A DNA stretch of 64,000 nt. Origin: Nibrella viscosa (GTDB taxonomy: Bacteria; Bacteroidota; Bacteroidia; Cytophagales; Spirosomataceae). A model generated the notes under the pieces. It made no database searches, had not been told where the DNA came from, and saw only the letters and a list, made by a program, of their open reading frames with translations. The stretch's first letter is position 1. Each line of letters begins with the position of its first letter. The translations under genes and the position numbers were made by a program. Where the stretch lies: NCBI RefSeq assembly GCF_039541875.1, contig NZ_BAABHB010000002.1, positions 372,001 to 436,000 on the forward strand. The letters run 5' to 3'. This document shows positions 43,424 to 51,380 of the stretch, one piece after another.

Positions 43424-43552
43424 CAGAACCGTTTTCTCGGGATTTCCGCTGCCCTGTAAGGGCAAGCCTATACTTTGCGCTGTAACCTGTTCGAAAACGG
43501 GCAAAACTTTATAGTACAGGCTCTTTTCGTTAAATTAGAGTTTTAGAATGAC

Positions 43553-44575
43553 ATGAAATCGATTGTATACACCCTTGCCCTCCTTATTCTCGCCGGCTGC
43601 GGCAGCGAATCCGGCTCCGACCGCATGTCGATGGACCATGCCCATCACCATGACGGTGGCTCGTCCGAAGCCACGTTGCCGGATAATATCAAGCCCTATC
43701 AGTTTTCGGATGGAGTGACCATTTTGGGTGCCAACAAGCCGGAGCAGGAGAAAACAGGAGCAAAGCCAGCCGCTACTCCGCCCAAAGGCATGGTGTATGT
43801 GCCGGGCGGTTATACGCAGATTGGCGCGGCTGAGGGGCTGGCGCAGGAACAGCCGGTGTTTTGGGTAAAAGTGAAGCCGTTTTTTATGGATCAGCATCCC
43901 GTCACGGTCGGGGAGTTCCGGCAGTTTGTGGCTGCCACCGGCTACAAAACCGAAGCCGAAAAATTCGGCAACGCGGGTATGATCGATGAGAGCACCGATA
44001 AGCAGTGGATTCTGAAAGAAGGTGCCAACTGGCGCTACCCCCAGGGGCCGGATTTTCCGCCCGCGCCCGACAATCACCCCGTTACGCAGGTATCCTGGAA
44101 TGATGCGCAGGCCTACTGCAACTGGGCCAAAAAGCGCCTGCCGACCGAGTTTGAGTGGGAACATGCCGCCCGCAATGCCCGCAACGACCGGACCATGTAC
44201 CCCTGGGGCAACGACATCGAAAAAGCGGGTGCCTACAACGCCAACATCTGGCAGGGCAAATTTCCGGAGCACAACTACGTGACCGACGGCTATAAGTTTA
44301 CCTCACCCGTGGGCAAATTCGGCAAAACGCCGTTGGGGCTGACGGATATGTCGGGGAATGTCTGGGAATGGTGCGCCAACTGGAAACAGGAGTATCGCGA
44401 TGTGTTGACCCAAACGAAAGCGGAGGTGAACGAAAAGACTGAAAGAGCGCAGCGGGGCGGCTCATTTCTGTGTGAACCGGGCTGGTGCCACGGTTACCGG
44501 GTGTCGGGTCGGTCTTCCTCCACACCGGAAACCGCGCTTATGCACGTCGGCTTCCGGTGTGTGAAAGATGCATAG
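43553..44575 (+). CDS. Formylglycine-generating enzyme-type lipoprotein (sulfatase activator)
   Basis: The 340-residue product has a lipoprotein leader (MKSIVYTLALLILAGCGSES, Cys16), a His-rich stretch (MDHAHHHDGG) and a full FGE/SUMF1 domain from about residue 80 (GMVYVPGGYTQIGAAEGLAQ to HVGFRCVKDA). The two catalytic Cys of true FGEs are present with correct spacing: Cys307 and Cys312 in GGSFLCEPGWCHGYR. It can therefore convert a sulfatase Cys to formylglycine with copper and oxygen. No sulfatase gene is in the window, so its client lies elsewhere. Confidence 0.88.
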   Translation: MKSIVYTLALLILAGCGSESGSDRMSMDHAHHHDGGSSEATLPDNIKPYQFSDGVTILGANKPEQEKTGAKPAATPPKGMVYVPGGYTQIGAAEGLAQEQPVFWVKVKPFFMDQHPVTVGEFRQFVAATGYKTEAEKFGNAGMIDESTDKQWILKEGANWRYPQGPDFPPAPDNHPVTQVSWNDAQAYCNWAKKRLPTEFEWEHAARNARNDRTMYPWGNDIEKAGAYNANIWQGKFPEHNYVTDGYKFTSPVGKFGKTPLGLTDMSGNVWEWCANWKQEYRDVLTQTKAEVNEKTERAQRGGSFLCEPGWCHGYRVSGRSSSTPETALMHVGFRCVKDA

Positions 44576-44576
44576 T

Positions 44577-45863
44577 TTACTGTGCCTGGGGTTTCGGACG
44601 ACGGTTGTTATTGCGGTTGAACGGCCGTGAATTGCCGCTGCCACCGCTACCGTTTCGCCGGTTAAAGCCATTATTCTTCTGCTCCCGCAACGCCTGCTGG
44701 GCCTGCGCCGGTTCGGCTACCGAAAGCCCCAAGGGGTACGGATGGTCGCTGACGGCCGGAATCTGTTTGCCGATCAGCTTGTGAATATCCTTCAGGTACG
44801 CTTTTTCTTCGGCATCGCAGAACGAAAAGGCAATGCCGCTGGCACCCGCCCGGCCGGTCCGGCCAATGCGGTGAACGTAGGTTTCCGGAATATTCGGCAG
44901 TTCGTAGTTAATAACGTGCGATAGCTCATCGATGTCGATACCCCGTGCGGCAATATCCGTGGCAACCAGCACCCGGATTTCACCGGATTTGAAATTGCTC
45001 AGGGCACGCTGCCGGGCGTTCTGCGACTTATTACCATGAATGGCTTCGGCTTTCACGCCGGCCTTCACCAGGTCTTTCACCACCTTATCGGCACCGTGCT
45101 TGGTGCGGGCAAACACCAGCGCCGACTGAATCGCCTTGTCATCCAGCAAATGAATCAGCAGCTTCTTCTTATCGTTCTTATCGACGTAATACAGCGCTTG
45201 CTGAATGGTATCGGCGGTTGACGATACCGGCGTAACTTCCACCTTGGCGGGTTTGGTCAGGATGGTATCGGCCAGCTTGGCAACGTCCGGCGGCATGGTC
45301 GCCGAGAAAAACAGCGATTGCCGCTTCATCGGTAATTGCAGAATCACCCGCTTTACATCGTGAATAAAGCCCATATCGAGCATCCGGTCGGCCTCGTCGA
45401 GGACAAAGATCTGGATATGCTTCAGGGAGATAATACCCTGACCCATCAGGTCGAGGAGCCGGCCGGGGGTGGCAATCAGAATATCGATGCCCGATTTGAT
45501 GGCGTTCACCTGCGCGTGCTGCGATACCCCGCCAAAAACGACGGTATGCTTCAGATTCAGATTGCGGCCATAAGCGGTAAAGCTCTCGCCGATCTGAATG
45601 GCCAGTTCGCGGGTGGGTGTCAGAATCAGACACTTGATACGCCGGGGGCCTTGTTTGGGGCCGGCTTCGTCTTTAAGCTGTTGCAGAATCGGAATGGCGA
45701 AGGCGGCTGTTTTGCCGGTGCCGGTCTGGGCGCAACCGAGTAAATCTCTGCCCTGGAGAACAATGGGGATAGCCTGAGCCTGAATGGGAGTAGGAGTCGT
45801 GTATCCTTCGGTTTGAAGAGCCTTCAGAATGGGCTCAATCACATTTAAATTTTCGAATAACAT
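44577..45863 (-). CDS. DEAD-box ATP-dependent RNA helicase (RhlE-like), copy 1
   Basis: The 428-residue product has all DEAD-box motifs: Q-motif TPTPIQAQAIP, AQTGTGKTAA (I), PTRELA (Ia), TPGR (Ib), DEAD (II), SAT (III), ARGIDI (V) and HRIGRTGR (VI). The Gly/Asn/Arg-rich tail (RRNGSGGSGNSRPFNRNNNR) is typical of RNA-binding ends. It remodels RNA in ribosome assembly, decay or cold growth. It is convergent with the FGE gene, with one base between stops. A second such gene lies just upstream on the same strand. Confidence 0.95.
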   Translation of the reverse strand: MLFENLNVIEPILKALQTEGYTTPTPIQAQAIPIVLQGRDLLGCAQTGTGKTAAFAIPILQQLKDEAGPKQGPRRIKCLILTPTRELAIQIGESFTAYGRNLNLKHTVVFGGVSQHAQVNAIKSGIDILIATPGRLLDLMGQGIISLKHIQIFVLDEADRMLDMGFIHDVKRVILQLPMKRQSLFFSATMPPDVAKLADTILTKPAKVEVTPVSSTADTIQQALYYVDKNDKKKLLIHLLDDKAIQSALVFARTKHGADKVVKDLVKAGVKAEAIHGNKSQNARQRALSNFKSGEIRVLVATDIAARGIDIDELSHVINYELPNIPETYVHRIGRTGRAGASGIAFSFCDAEEKAYLKDIHKLIGKQIPAVSDHPYPLGLSVAEPAQAQQALREQKNNGFNRRNGSGGSGNSRPFNRNNNRRPKPQAQ

Positions 45864-46017
45864 GTATATGTTTTGAGGTAAGCCAATCTAAGCGCATACC
45901 CGCACGGCGGTCCTACCAGAAATCAGCTTAAGATAAATACCGGAGAAGGGGTTGATGTATGCGGAATGTCACCGGTATATGATAATAACGCAAATTTCGG
46001 CAAATAAATCCAAATAG

Positions 46018-47262
46018 TTACTTTTTCTTCTTTTTCCGGTTTTTCCGCTCCAGTTCAACCTGCTCCGCTTCGCGCATCAGGGCATCCAAATCGTAGGTGG
46101 GTGTTTCGTTGGAGAAATCGATGGTGGCCGCGTACTCTTTTTTGCTGATGTCGACCACGTGAATGGGCTTGGTCAGGTACTGCTCAATTTCGGCCAGCAG
46201 CGGCTTTTCTTCCGTGCTGCAAAACGATACCGCCAGGCCTTTCTGCGTACCCCGGCCGGTGCGTCCCACACGGTGAACGTAGTTTTCCGGCTGCTCCGGC
46301 AGGTCGTAGTTAACCACGTAATCGACGTTCGGAATGTCGATGCCGCGGGCGCTGACGTCGGTGGCAATCAGGATTTTGGTTTCTCCGCTGCGGAACTGCT
46401 GCATTACCTGCAGGCGGTCCTGTTGCTCTTTGTCGCCGTGGATGGTCATGCTTTTGATACCCATGCGTTCCAGCGCTTTATGGACGCGCTCGGCCCGGAC
46501 TTTGGTGCGCACAAACACCAGAATCTTGCTGTCGGGGTTCTCGTTGACGACCCGCTCCAGAAAGAACCGCTTATCGTCCATCTCCACAAAAGCCACCGAG
46601 TGCGTAATATTCCTGGCAACCGGGTCTTTGGGCGAAATCTGAATCCGGATCGGATTATGCACCAGCGAATACGCCAGTTTTTTGATTGTTTCGTTGATGG
46701 TGGCCGAGAAGAACAGCGTCTGCCGTTTGCGGGGCAGGAATTTAATCAAATCCTGAATGTCGCGGATAAAGCCCAGGTCCAGCATATGGTCGGCTTCGTC
46801 CAGGACCAGGATTTCGGTCCGTTCCAGCCGGATATACCCCTGACTCACCAGGTCGAACAGGCGGCCGGGCGTGGCCACCAGAATGTCGATGCCTTTTTCC
46901 AGCCGGGCAATCTGCGGGCCTTGTTCTACGCCCCCGAAGACACAGAACGTTTTCACCCGCGTGTGTTTGCCGATTTGCTCGAAGACCTCGGTAATCTGAA
47001 TCGCCAGTTCCCGCGTGGGTTCCATCACCACGCATTTGATGCCCTCGGTGCGGCTGGAGCTTTTGCGCTCGTGCAGCATACTGATGACGGGGATGGCAAA
47101 GGCGGCCGTTTTGCCGGTGCCGGTCTGGGCAATGGCCAGTACGTCTTCACCCTTCAGAATAGGCGGGATGGATTTAAACTGAATATCCGTCGGGCGTTTG
47201 AAGCCTAGCGTCTCCAGGTTTCGCTTTATTTCCGGGGCAATGGTATAGTCCTCAAACTTCAT
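46018..47262 (-). CDS. DEAD-box ATP-dependent RNA helicase (RhlE-like), copy 2
   Basis: The 414-residue product carries the same motifs as its neighbour (AQTGTGKTAAFAIPVIS, PTRELAIQI, DEADHMLDLGF, SATINETIKK, RTGR) and a short Lys tail (ERKNRKKKKK) in place of the Gly/Asn/Arg tail. The two copies lie in tandem with a 154-base gap. They differ well beyond the tail, so this is not a recent duplication. Different tails suggest different RNA targets. Confidence 0.95.
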   Translation of the reverse strand: MKFEDYTIAPEIKRNLETLGFKRPTDIQFKSIPPILKGEDVLAIAQTGTGKTAAFAIPVISMLHERKSSSRTEGIKCVVMEPTRELAIQITEVFEQIGKHTRVKTFCVFGGVEQGPQIARLEKGIDILVATPGRLFDLVSQGYIRLERTEILVLDEADHMLDLGFIRDIQDLIKFLPRKRQTLFFSATINETIKKLAYSLVHNPIRIQISPKDPVARNITHSVAFVEMDDKRFFLERVVNENPDSKILVFVRTKVRAERVHKALERMGIKSMTIHGDKEQQDRLQVMQQFRSGETKILIATDVSARGIDIPNVDYVVNYDLPEQPENYVHRVGRTGRGTQKGLAVSFCSTEEKPLLAEIEQYLTKPIHVVDISKKEYAATIDFSNETPTYDLDALMREAEQVELERKNRKKKKK

Positions 47263-47319
47263 ATTGCGTCTGTTATTTTTTATAGCTACCTTTCTCTTAT
47301 TAACTAAACTTCTGTAGCC

Positions 47320-47436
47320 ATGTCAAAAGATAAAGGTTCAGCCAACAAAGGAAACGTAAAAAAGGTGGCCGAGAAAAGCCTAAAAGAAAAGCGGGCCGCC
47401 AAACAGGCTAAGAAAAGCAGCAAAAGCGATTATTGA
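47320..47436 (+). CDS. Short basic protein (38 residues)
   Basis: The product is MSKDKGSANKGNVKKVAEKS followed by a Lys/Arg/Ala-rich stretch ending SKSDY. Its ATG is 57 bases from the divergent helicase start. A TACCTTTC element (47287-47294), close to the phylum's -7 box, is upstream. Its highly charged, disordered-looking sequence suggests RNA or ribosome binding. The divergent pairing with an RNA helicase supports that loosely. It is too short for many annotators and easily missed. Confidence 0.6.
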   Translation: MSKDKGSANKGNVKKVAEKSLKEKRAAKQAKKSSKSDY

Positions 47437-47438
47437 TT

Positions 47439-49664
47439 TTACACGATCAGTAATCCGTTCGTTCGGAGCTCCTCCCATGTGGAGGAGCTCATAAACTCCT
47501 CAAACCGGTTCAGCCCGGCCTCCTCATACGCTGCTTTCAACTGCTGGAACGATACCGGTTCCTGCCTGCCAATCCGCAACGGCGGTAGAACTTCTGCCAG
47601 CCATTGTCCAACCGGCACACTCGTCTGCAGCACCCAATCCTGCTGTTTGTTGTAAAACGTCAGCTCCGCTGCAATAACCGTCTTTTTGCCTTTCGTTACG
47701 TCAACAACCTCCAGCGCCGGTACATTGCCGAGCCAGACCGCCAGCGCATTCGGGCGGGGTGCTTTGTCGGGCACCTGTTTGAGGCTTTTCTCGATATAGC
47801 GGGGCGGAATGGTCGTGGGCGGTATCTTAAAATCGAACCATTGCTGTAGCGGGTACTCGAAGCAGACGCCGTGCATGTAGTTGAAAAGTGACTTGCGCAG
47901 CCCTTCGGCAAACAGGTCGTGGTTGGCACCCAAGGGGTCGTCGTGGTCCAGATCGTTGTCAGCAAAGCCGCCGAATTCAGGTCCTACGCGCATGACGTCG
48001 AATTCAGCGGGATGCAATCCCACTGGACTGTGGGCCGTCATGGCAAAGCGGTGCCAGAAGCCTGATTGCACTACGCCATTCATAAATAACTGCCGCACCA
48101 TCTCCAGGGAATCGACCGTTTCCTGCACCGTCTGCGTCGGGAAGCCGTACATCAGGTAGGCATGCACCATAATGCCGGCCTGCGTAAAGGCATCGGCTAC
48201 GCGGGCTACCTGCGCCACCGTTACGCCCTTTTTCATGCGCTCCAGCAGGCGGTCGGAGGCTACTTCCAGCCCACCCGATACGGCAATACAACCCGAGGCT
48301 TTGAGCAACTGGCAAAGATCATGCGTAAAGCTGGTTTCGAAGCGAATATTGGTCCACCACACCACCGTCAGTTTCCGGCGGATGATCTCCAGCGCCAGAT
48401 CCCGCATCAGCGCCGGGGGAGCCGCTTCATCCACAAAGTGAAAGCCGTTCTGCCCGGTCTGCTCAATAATTTCTTCGATGCGGTCGCAGAGGAGGGAGGC
48501 CGTGAGCGGTTCGTAGCGTTTGATGTAATCGAGCGTGATGTCGCAGAAGGAGCATTTGCCCCAGTAGCAGCCGTGGGCCAGCGTGAGTTTGTTCCAGCGG
48601 CCGTCGCTCCACAGCCGGTGCATAGGGTTCACTACTTCGATAACGGACAGGTAATCGGGCAACCGCAGGTCGCGGTAGTCGGGCGTACCGGTTTCGCGCT
48701 GGGGTACGTCGCGTTCTTTGGCACCATTGTAGTAGGTGACAACACCCTCGGTACGGGCAATAATGCGTTTTAACTGATTTTGATTGCGGTCGCCGGCCAG
48801 GTACTCCAGCAGGTTCTGCAAGGGCGCTTCGCCATCGTCCAGACTAATGTAATCGACGTAATCAAACACCCGAGGCTCCTTCAGACTACGCAGTTCGGTA
48901 TTGGCATAGCCGCCACCCATCACAACGGCAATGTGCGGATAATGCTGTTTGATGTACTGCCCACACTTGAGTGTTCCGAACAGGTTGCCCGGAAACGGCA
49001 CCGTGAGGCAGACCACATCCGGCTGCCACTGCTGTAGCTGCTGGTCGAGGAGCCGCAGCAGCGTAGCGGAGATGAGGGTATTGGAAGCCTGTAAAGCTTC
49101 GTGCAGCTCGTCAAAAGAGGTGGCTGAGCGGCCCAGGCGTTCGGCATAGCGACTAAATCCGAAGTGCGGGTCAACAGCTTCAGTGATAAGGTCTGCCAGG
49201 TCTTCGAGGTAGAGCGTGGCCAGGTGACGGGCTTTGTCGTGGATACCCATCGTACCGAACGCCCAGTCCAGTTCTTCCAGATCATTAAAGCGGGAAGCTT
49301 CGGGCAGGTACGTGCGATCGCAGATGCTGTGGGCGAGCGTGGGGTTTTTGTTTTGCAGAAATCGGATGACCGGCCCGATGGTGCTGATGTAGTCGTCTTT
49401 CAGACTGTATATGCGGTAGCTGTTTTCGGACAACTCCGCTTCGGCGGCTTCCAGCGCATCGAACAGCGCTGTTAGTCCGTTGGCCGAAAATACCGCCAGA
49501 ATCACGTCGATGCCCAAATCGGCCTGACGCGATTCGTAGCCCTTCGTGTTCAGAAACCCCTTGAGATAAGCCGTTGCCGGATACGGGGTGTTCAGTTGCG
49601 TAAAGGGAGGGGTAATCAGGAGGATTTTCTGTTTCAAAGCCGCATCAATTGGTATTCTGAACAA
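47439..49664 (-). CDS. B12-binding radical SAM enzyme
   Basis: The 741-residue product has an N-terminal cobalamin-binding-like domain (ILLITPPFTQLNTPYPATAY, then QYIKQHYPHIAVVMGGGYAN) and a radical SAM core near residue 366. Its cluster Cys are 366, 371 and 374 (HGCYWGKCSFCDITLDYIK), spacing Cx4Cx2C instead of the usual Cx3Cx2C. Later motifs (FVDEAAPPALMRDLALEI, then VSGGLEVASDRLLERMKKGV) fit the family. It probably modifies a lipid, sugar or natural-product intermediate. The substrate is unknown and no product genes are adjacent. Confidence 0.85.
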   Translation of the reverse strand: MFRIPIDAALKQKILLITPPFTQLNTPYPATAYLKGFLNTKGYESRQADLGIDVILAVFSANGLTALFDALEAAEAELSENSYRIYSLKDDYISTIGPVIRFLQNKNPTLAHSICDRTYLPEASRFNDLEELDWAFGTMGIHDKARHLATLYLEDLADLITEAVDPHFGFSRYAERLGRSATSFDELHEALQASNTLISATLLRLLDQQLQQWQPDVVCLTVPFPGNLFGTLKCGQYIKQHYPHIAVVMGGGYANTELRSLKEPRVFDYVDYISLDDGEAPLQNLLEYLAGDRNQNQLKRIIARTEGVVTYYNGAKERDVPQRETGTPDYRDLRLPDYLSVIEVVNPMHRLWSDGRWNKLTLAHGCYWGKCSFCDITLDYIKRYEPLTASLLCDRIEEIIEQTGQNGFHFVDEAAPPALMRDLALEIIRRKLTVVWWTNIRFETSFTHDLCQLLKASGCIAVSGGLEVASDRLLERMKKGVTVAQVARVADAFTQAGIMVHAYLMYGFPTQTVQETVDSLEMVRQLFMNGVVQSGFWHRFAMTAHSPVGLHPAEFDVMRVGPEFGGFADNDLDHDDPLGANHDLFAEGLRKSLFNYMHGVCFEYPLQQWFDFKIPPTTIPPRYIEKSLKQVPDKAPRPNALAVWLGNVPALEVVDVTKGKKTVIAAELTFYNKQQDWVLQTSVPVGQWLAEVLPPLRIGRQEPVSFQQLKAAYEEAGLNRFEEFMSSSTWEELRTNGLLIV

Positions 49665-49813
49665 CGATAACGTATGGTTGGGGGTAGCCGGTTCCGGGGA
49701 GGAAAGTGAAAGGGCGAAAGAGTGGGCACGTAGCCCGGGGCGCGTAGCCCGGCATAGTGGCGCACTGAGTAGATGGTCCTGGCAAGGCTGCTTTTTCTGC
49801 TATATGCTGGACG

Positions 49814-49837
49814 TCCAATGTCTAACATCTAATGTCT
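49814..49837 (+). repeat. Single-arm heptamer array
   Basis: The sequence TCCAATG TCTAACA TCTAATG TCT repeats in heptamer register with no complementary arm nearby. It lies just before the Gfo/Idh/MocA gene. It resembles one arm of the inverted arrays at 11.7, 12.4 and 23.2 kb. Confidence 0.5.
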
Positions 49838-49858
49838 TCAAAACACTAAACCCGTCAG

Positions 49859-50830
49859 ATGGAAACAGTACGTTGGGGTATTATCGGTTGCGGTGATGTT
49901 ACCGAGGTTAAGAGCGGCCCGGCTTTCAATAAAGTGCCAAATTCGTCGCTGGTGGCCGTTATGCGCCGGAACGGCGACAAAGCCCGCGATTATGCTCAGC
50001 GGCACGGCGTCCCGAAATGGTACGACAACGCCGACCAACTCATCAACGACCCCGACGTAAATGCCATTTACATTGCGACTCCGCCCTCTTCGCACGAAGC
50101 ATATACCCTTGCTGCCTTTGCGGCCGGAAAACCGGTGTACGTAGAGAAGCCCATGACCGTTTCCAAAGCCTCCGCCGACCGGATGCGGGCGGCCGCGCAG
50201 CAGCATGGCCAAAAGCTATGCGTGGCGCATTACCGCCGGGAAATGCCCATGTTCCGGCACATCCGTCAACTGGTGCAGGATGGCACGATCGGAACCATTC
50301 GATGCGTTACCCTGCGACTGCTGCAACCGGCCAAACCGGCGCTGGTGGCTAATACCGACGAGAACTGGCGCATTAACCCTGCCGTATCCGGCGGTGGCTA
50401 TTTCTTCGACCTGGCTCCGCATCAGCTCGACCTCATGCGCTACTACTTCGGACCGGTGCAGGAAGCCTACGGTCTCTGTGCCAACCAGGCCGGGTTGTAC
50501 GATGCCGAGGATATTGTCACGGGCGTTATGCGAATGCAAAGCGGGGTTATCATCAACGGCATCTGGTGTTTTACCATGCCGGAGGGTATTGTAGAGGATG
50601 TCTGCGAAATCATCGGCTCCGCAGGGAGAATCCGGTTTACCGTTTTCAGCAACCAGTATTCGGTCTGGGTCAATGGCGGGGAGCAATCCGTAACGGTGCA
50701 GCACCCAACGCACGTGCAGCAGCCTATGATTGAGGCCGTAGTGCAGTATTTTCTCGGCAACGGCCCAAATCCCTGCCCCGCCGAAGAAGCCATTGAGATG
50801 TTTGGCGTAATGGAGACATTTGGGAAGTAG
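49859..50830 (+). CDS. Gfo/Idh/MocA-family oxidoreductase
   Basis: The 323-residue product has an N-terminal Rossmann fold (VRWGIIGCGDVTEVKSGPAF) with the NAD(P) motif GxGxxx, then the family hallmark EKPMTVSKASADR (the EKP Lys) and YRREMPMFRHIRQLV. The C-terminal domain is the mixed alpha/beta substrate half. It oxidises or reduces a sugar or cyclitol. The substrate cannot be told from sequence. Cytosolic, no leader. Its stop overlaps the start of a palindrome. Confidence 0.92.
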   Translation: METVRWGIIGCGDVTEVKSGPAFNKVPNSSLVAVMRRNGDKARDYAQRHGVPKWYDNADQLINDPDVNAIYIATPPSSHEAYTLAAFAAGKPVYVEKPMTVSKASADRMRAAAQQHGQKLCVAHYRREMPMFRHIRQLVQDGTIGTIRCVTLRLLQPAKPALVANTDENWRINPAVSGGGYFFDLAPHQLDLMRYYFGPVQEAYGLCANQAGLYDAEDIVTGVMRMQSGVIINGIWCFTMPEGIVEDVCEIIGSAGRIRFTVFSNQYSVWVNGGEQSVTVQHPTHVQQPMIEAVVQYFLGNGPNPCPAEEAIEMFGVMETFGK

Positions 50831-50856
50831 TACCCCGGAATTACATTCCGGGGTAC
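50830..50856. repeat. Hairpin GTACCCCGGAAT-TAC-ATTCCGGGGTAC
   Basis: A perfect 12-bp stem with a 3-base loop. The same CCGGAAT-N3-ATTCCGG core recurs twice in 51,321-51,374. Here it may act as the terminator of the Gfo/Idh/MocA gene, although no T-run follows. Confidence 0.75.
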
Positions 50857-50867
50857 GGAAAACCGGA

Positions 50868-51251
50868 CTACAATCGCACCGGCGAACCGGTCCGGTCTAC
50901 TTGCCCCTTCGGTGTCTGTTTCGTCAGCACACCGGCACCCAGCGCAAACACGCCGAACAGCATATGCGGCAGATACACCTTTTTAGGAAAGCCAAACAGC
51001 CAGGGTTAGGCTGCCAGCAACGCACCTTCGGCCAAATCCAGCGACAAGTGCGTCTTCATGGGCAGTTCCCGAACAACCCCCGCTTCGTAATCGGTAAAAA
51101 GTGAGTATGTAATAGCCGCCGTGCCGGCCGCTACCGGCACCCACTTTGCGGCCGGCTTATCAGCAAAACCAAATAACCAGGGAGAGGCCAGAAACAGCCC
51201 TCCGCTCAGGTAGTCTAAGACTCCGTGAACTTTTGTTGGAATAAAACGCAT
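50868..51251 (-). pseudogene. SPW-repeat membrane protein broken by one nonsense codon
   Basis: The minus strand from 51251 encodes MRFIPTKVHGVLDYLSGGLF and LASPWLFGFADK, the first SPW-type motif. After residue 81 there is TAA at 51008-51006. In the same frame it continues PWLFGFPKKVYLPHMLFGVF and stops at 50868. The second motif should read AASPWLFGF; one base change TCA to TAA replaces its Ser. The intact product would have 127 residues with four membrane helices. The gene is probably dead or makes a half protein. Its start codon lies inside a 25-bp palindrome. Confidence 0.75.
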
Positions 51252-51309
51252 AACGCCACACCCGTTTAGTTGAGAATCAAGGGTTCAACTAAACGGGTGT
51301 GGCGTTATG
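51249..51309. repeat. Perfect 25-bp inverted repeat covering the SPW gene start
   Basis: The left arm at 51249-51273 starts CATAACGCCACACCCGTTTA. The right arm at 51285-51309 is its exact complement, with an 11-base loop. On the minus strand the ATG of the SPW gene is the last three bases of the stem, so a folded mRNA would bury the start codon. Confidence 0.9.
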
Positions 51310-51320
51310 TTTGGGATTCT

Positions 51321-51374
51321 GTACCCCGGAATGTAATTCCGGCTGTTGTATACCGGAATTATATTCCGGGGTAC
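51321..51374. repeat. Two CCGGAAT hairpins nested in a longer palindrome
   Basis: CCGGAAT-N3-ATTCCGG occurs at 51326-51342 and 51353-51369. The outer GTACCCCGGAAT (51321-51332) also pairs with ATTCCGGGGTAC (51363-51374). They share core and outer arms with the hairpin at 50830-50856, so three related copies lie within 550 bases. Confidence 0.75.
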
Positions 51375-51380
51375 TGGGTA

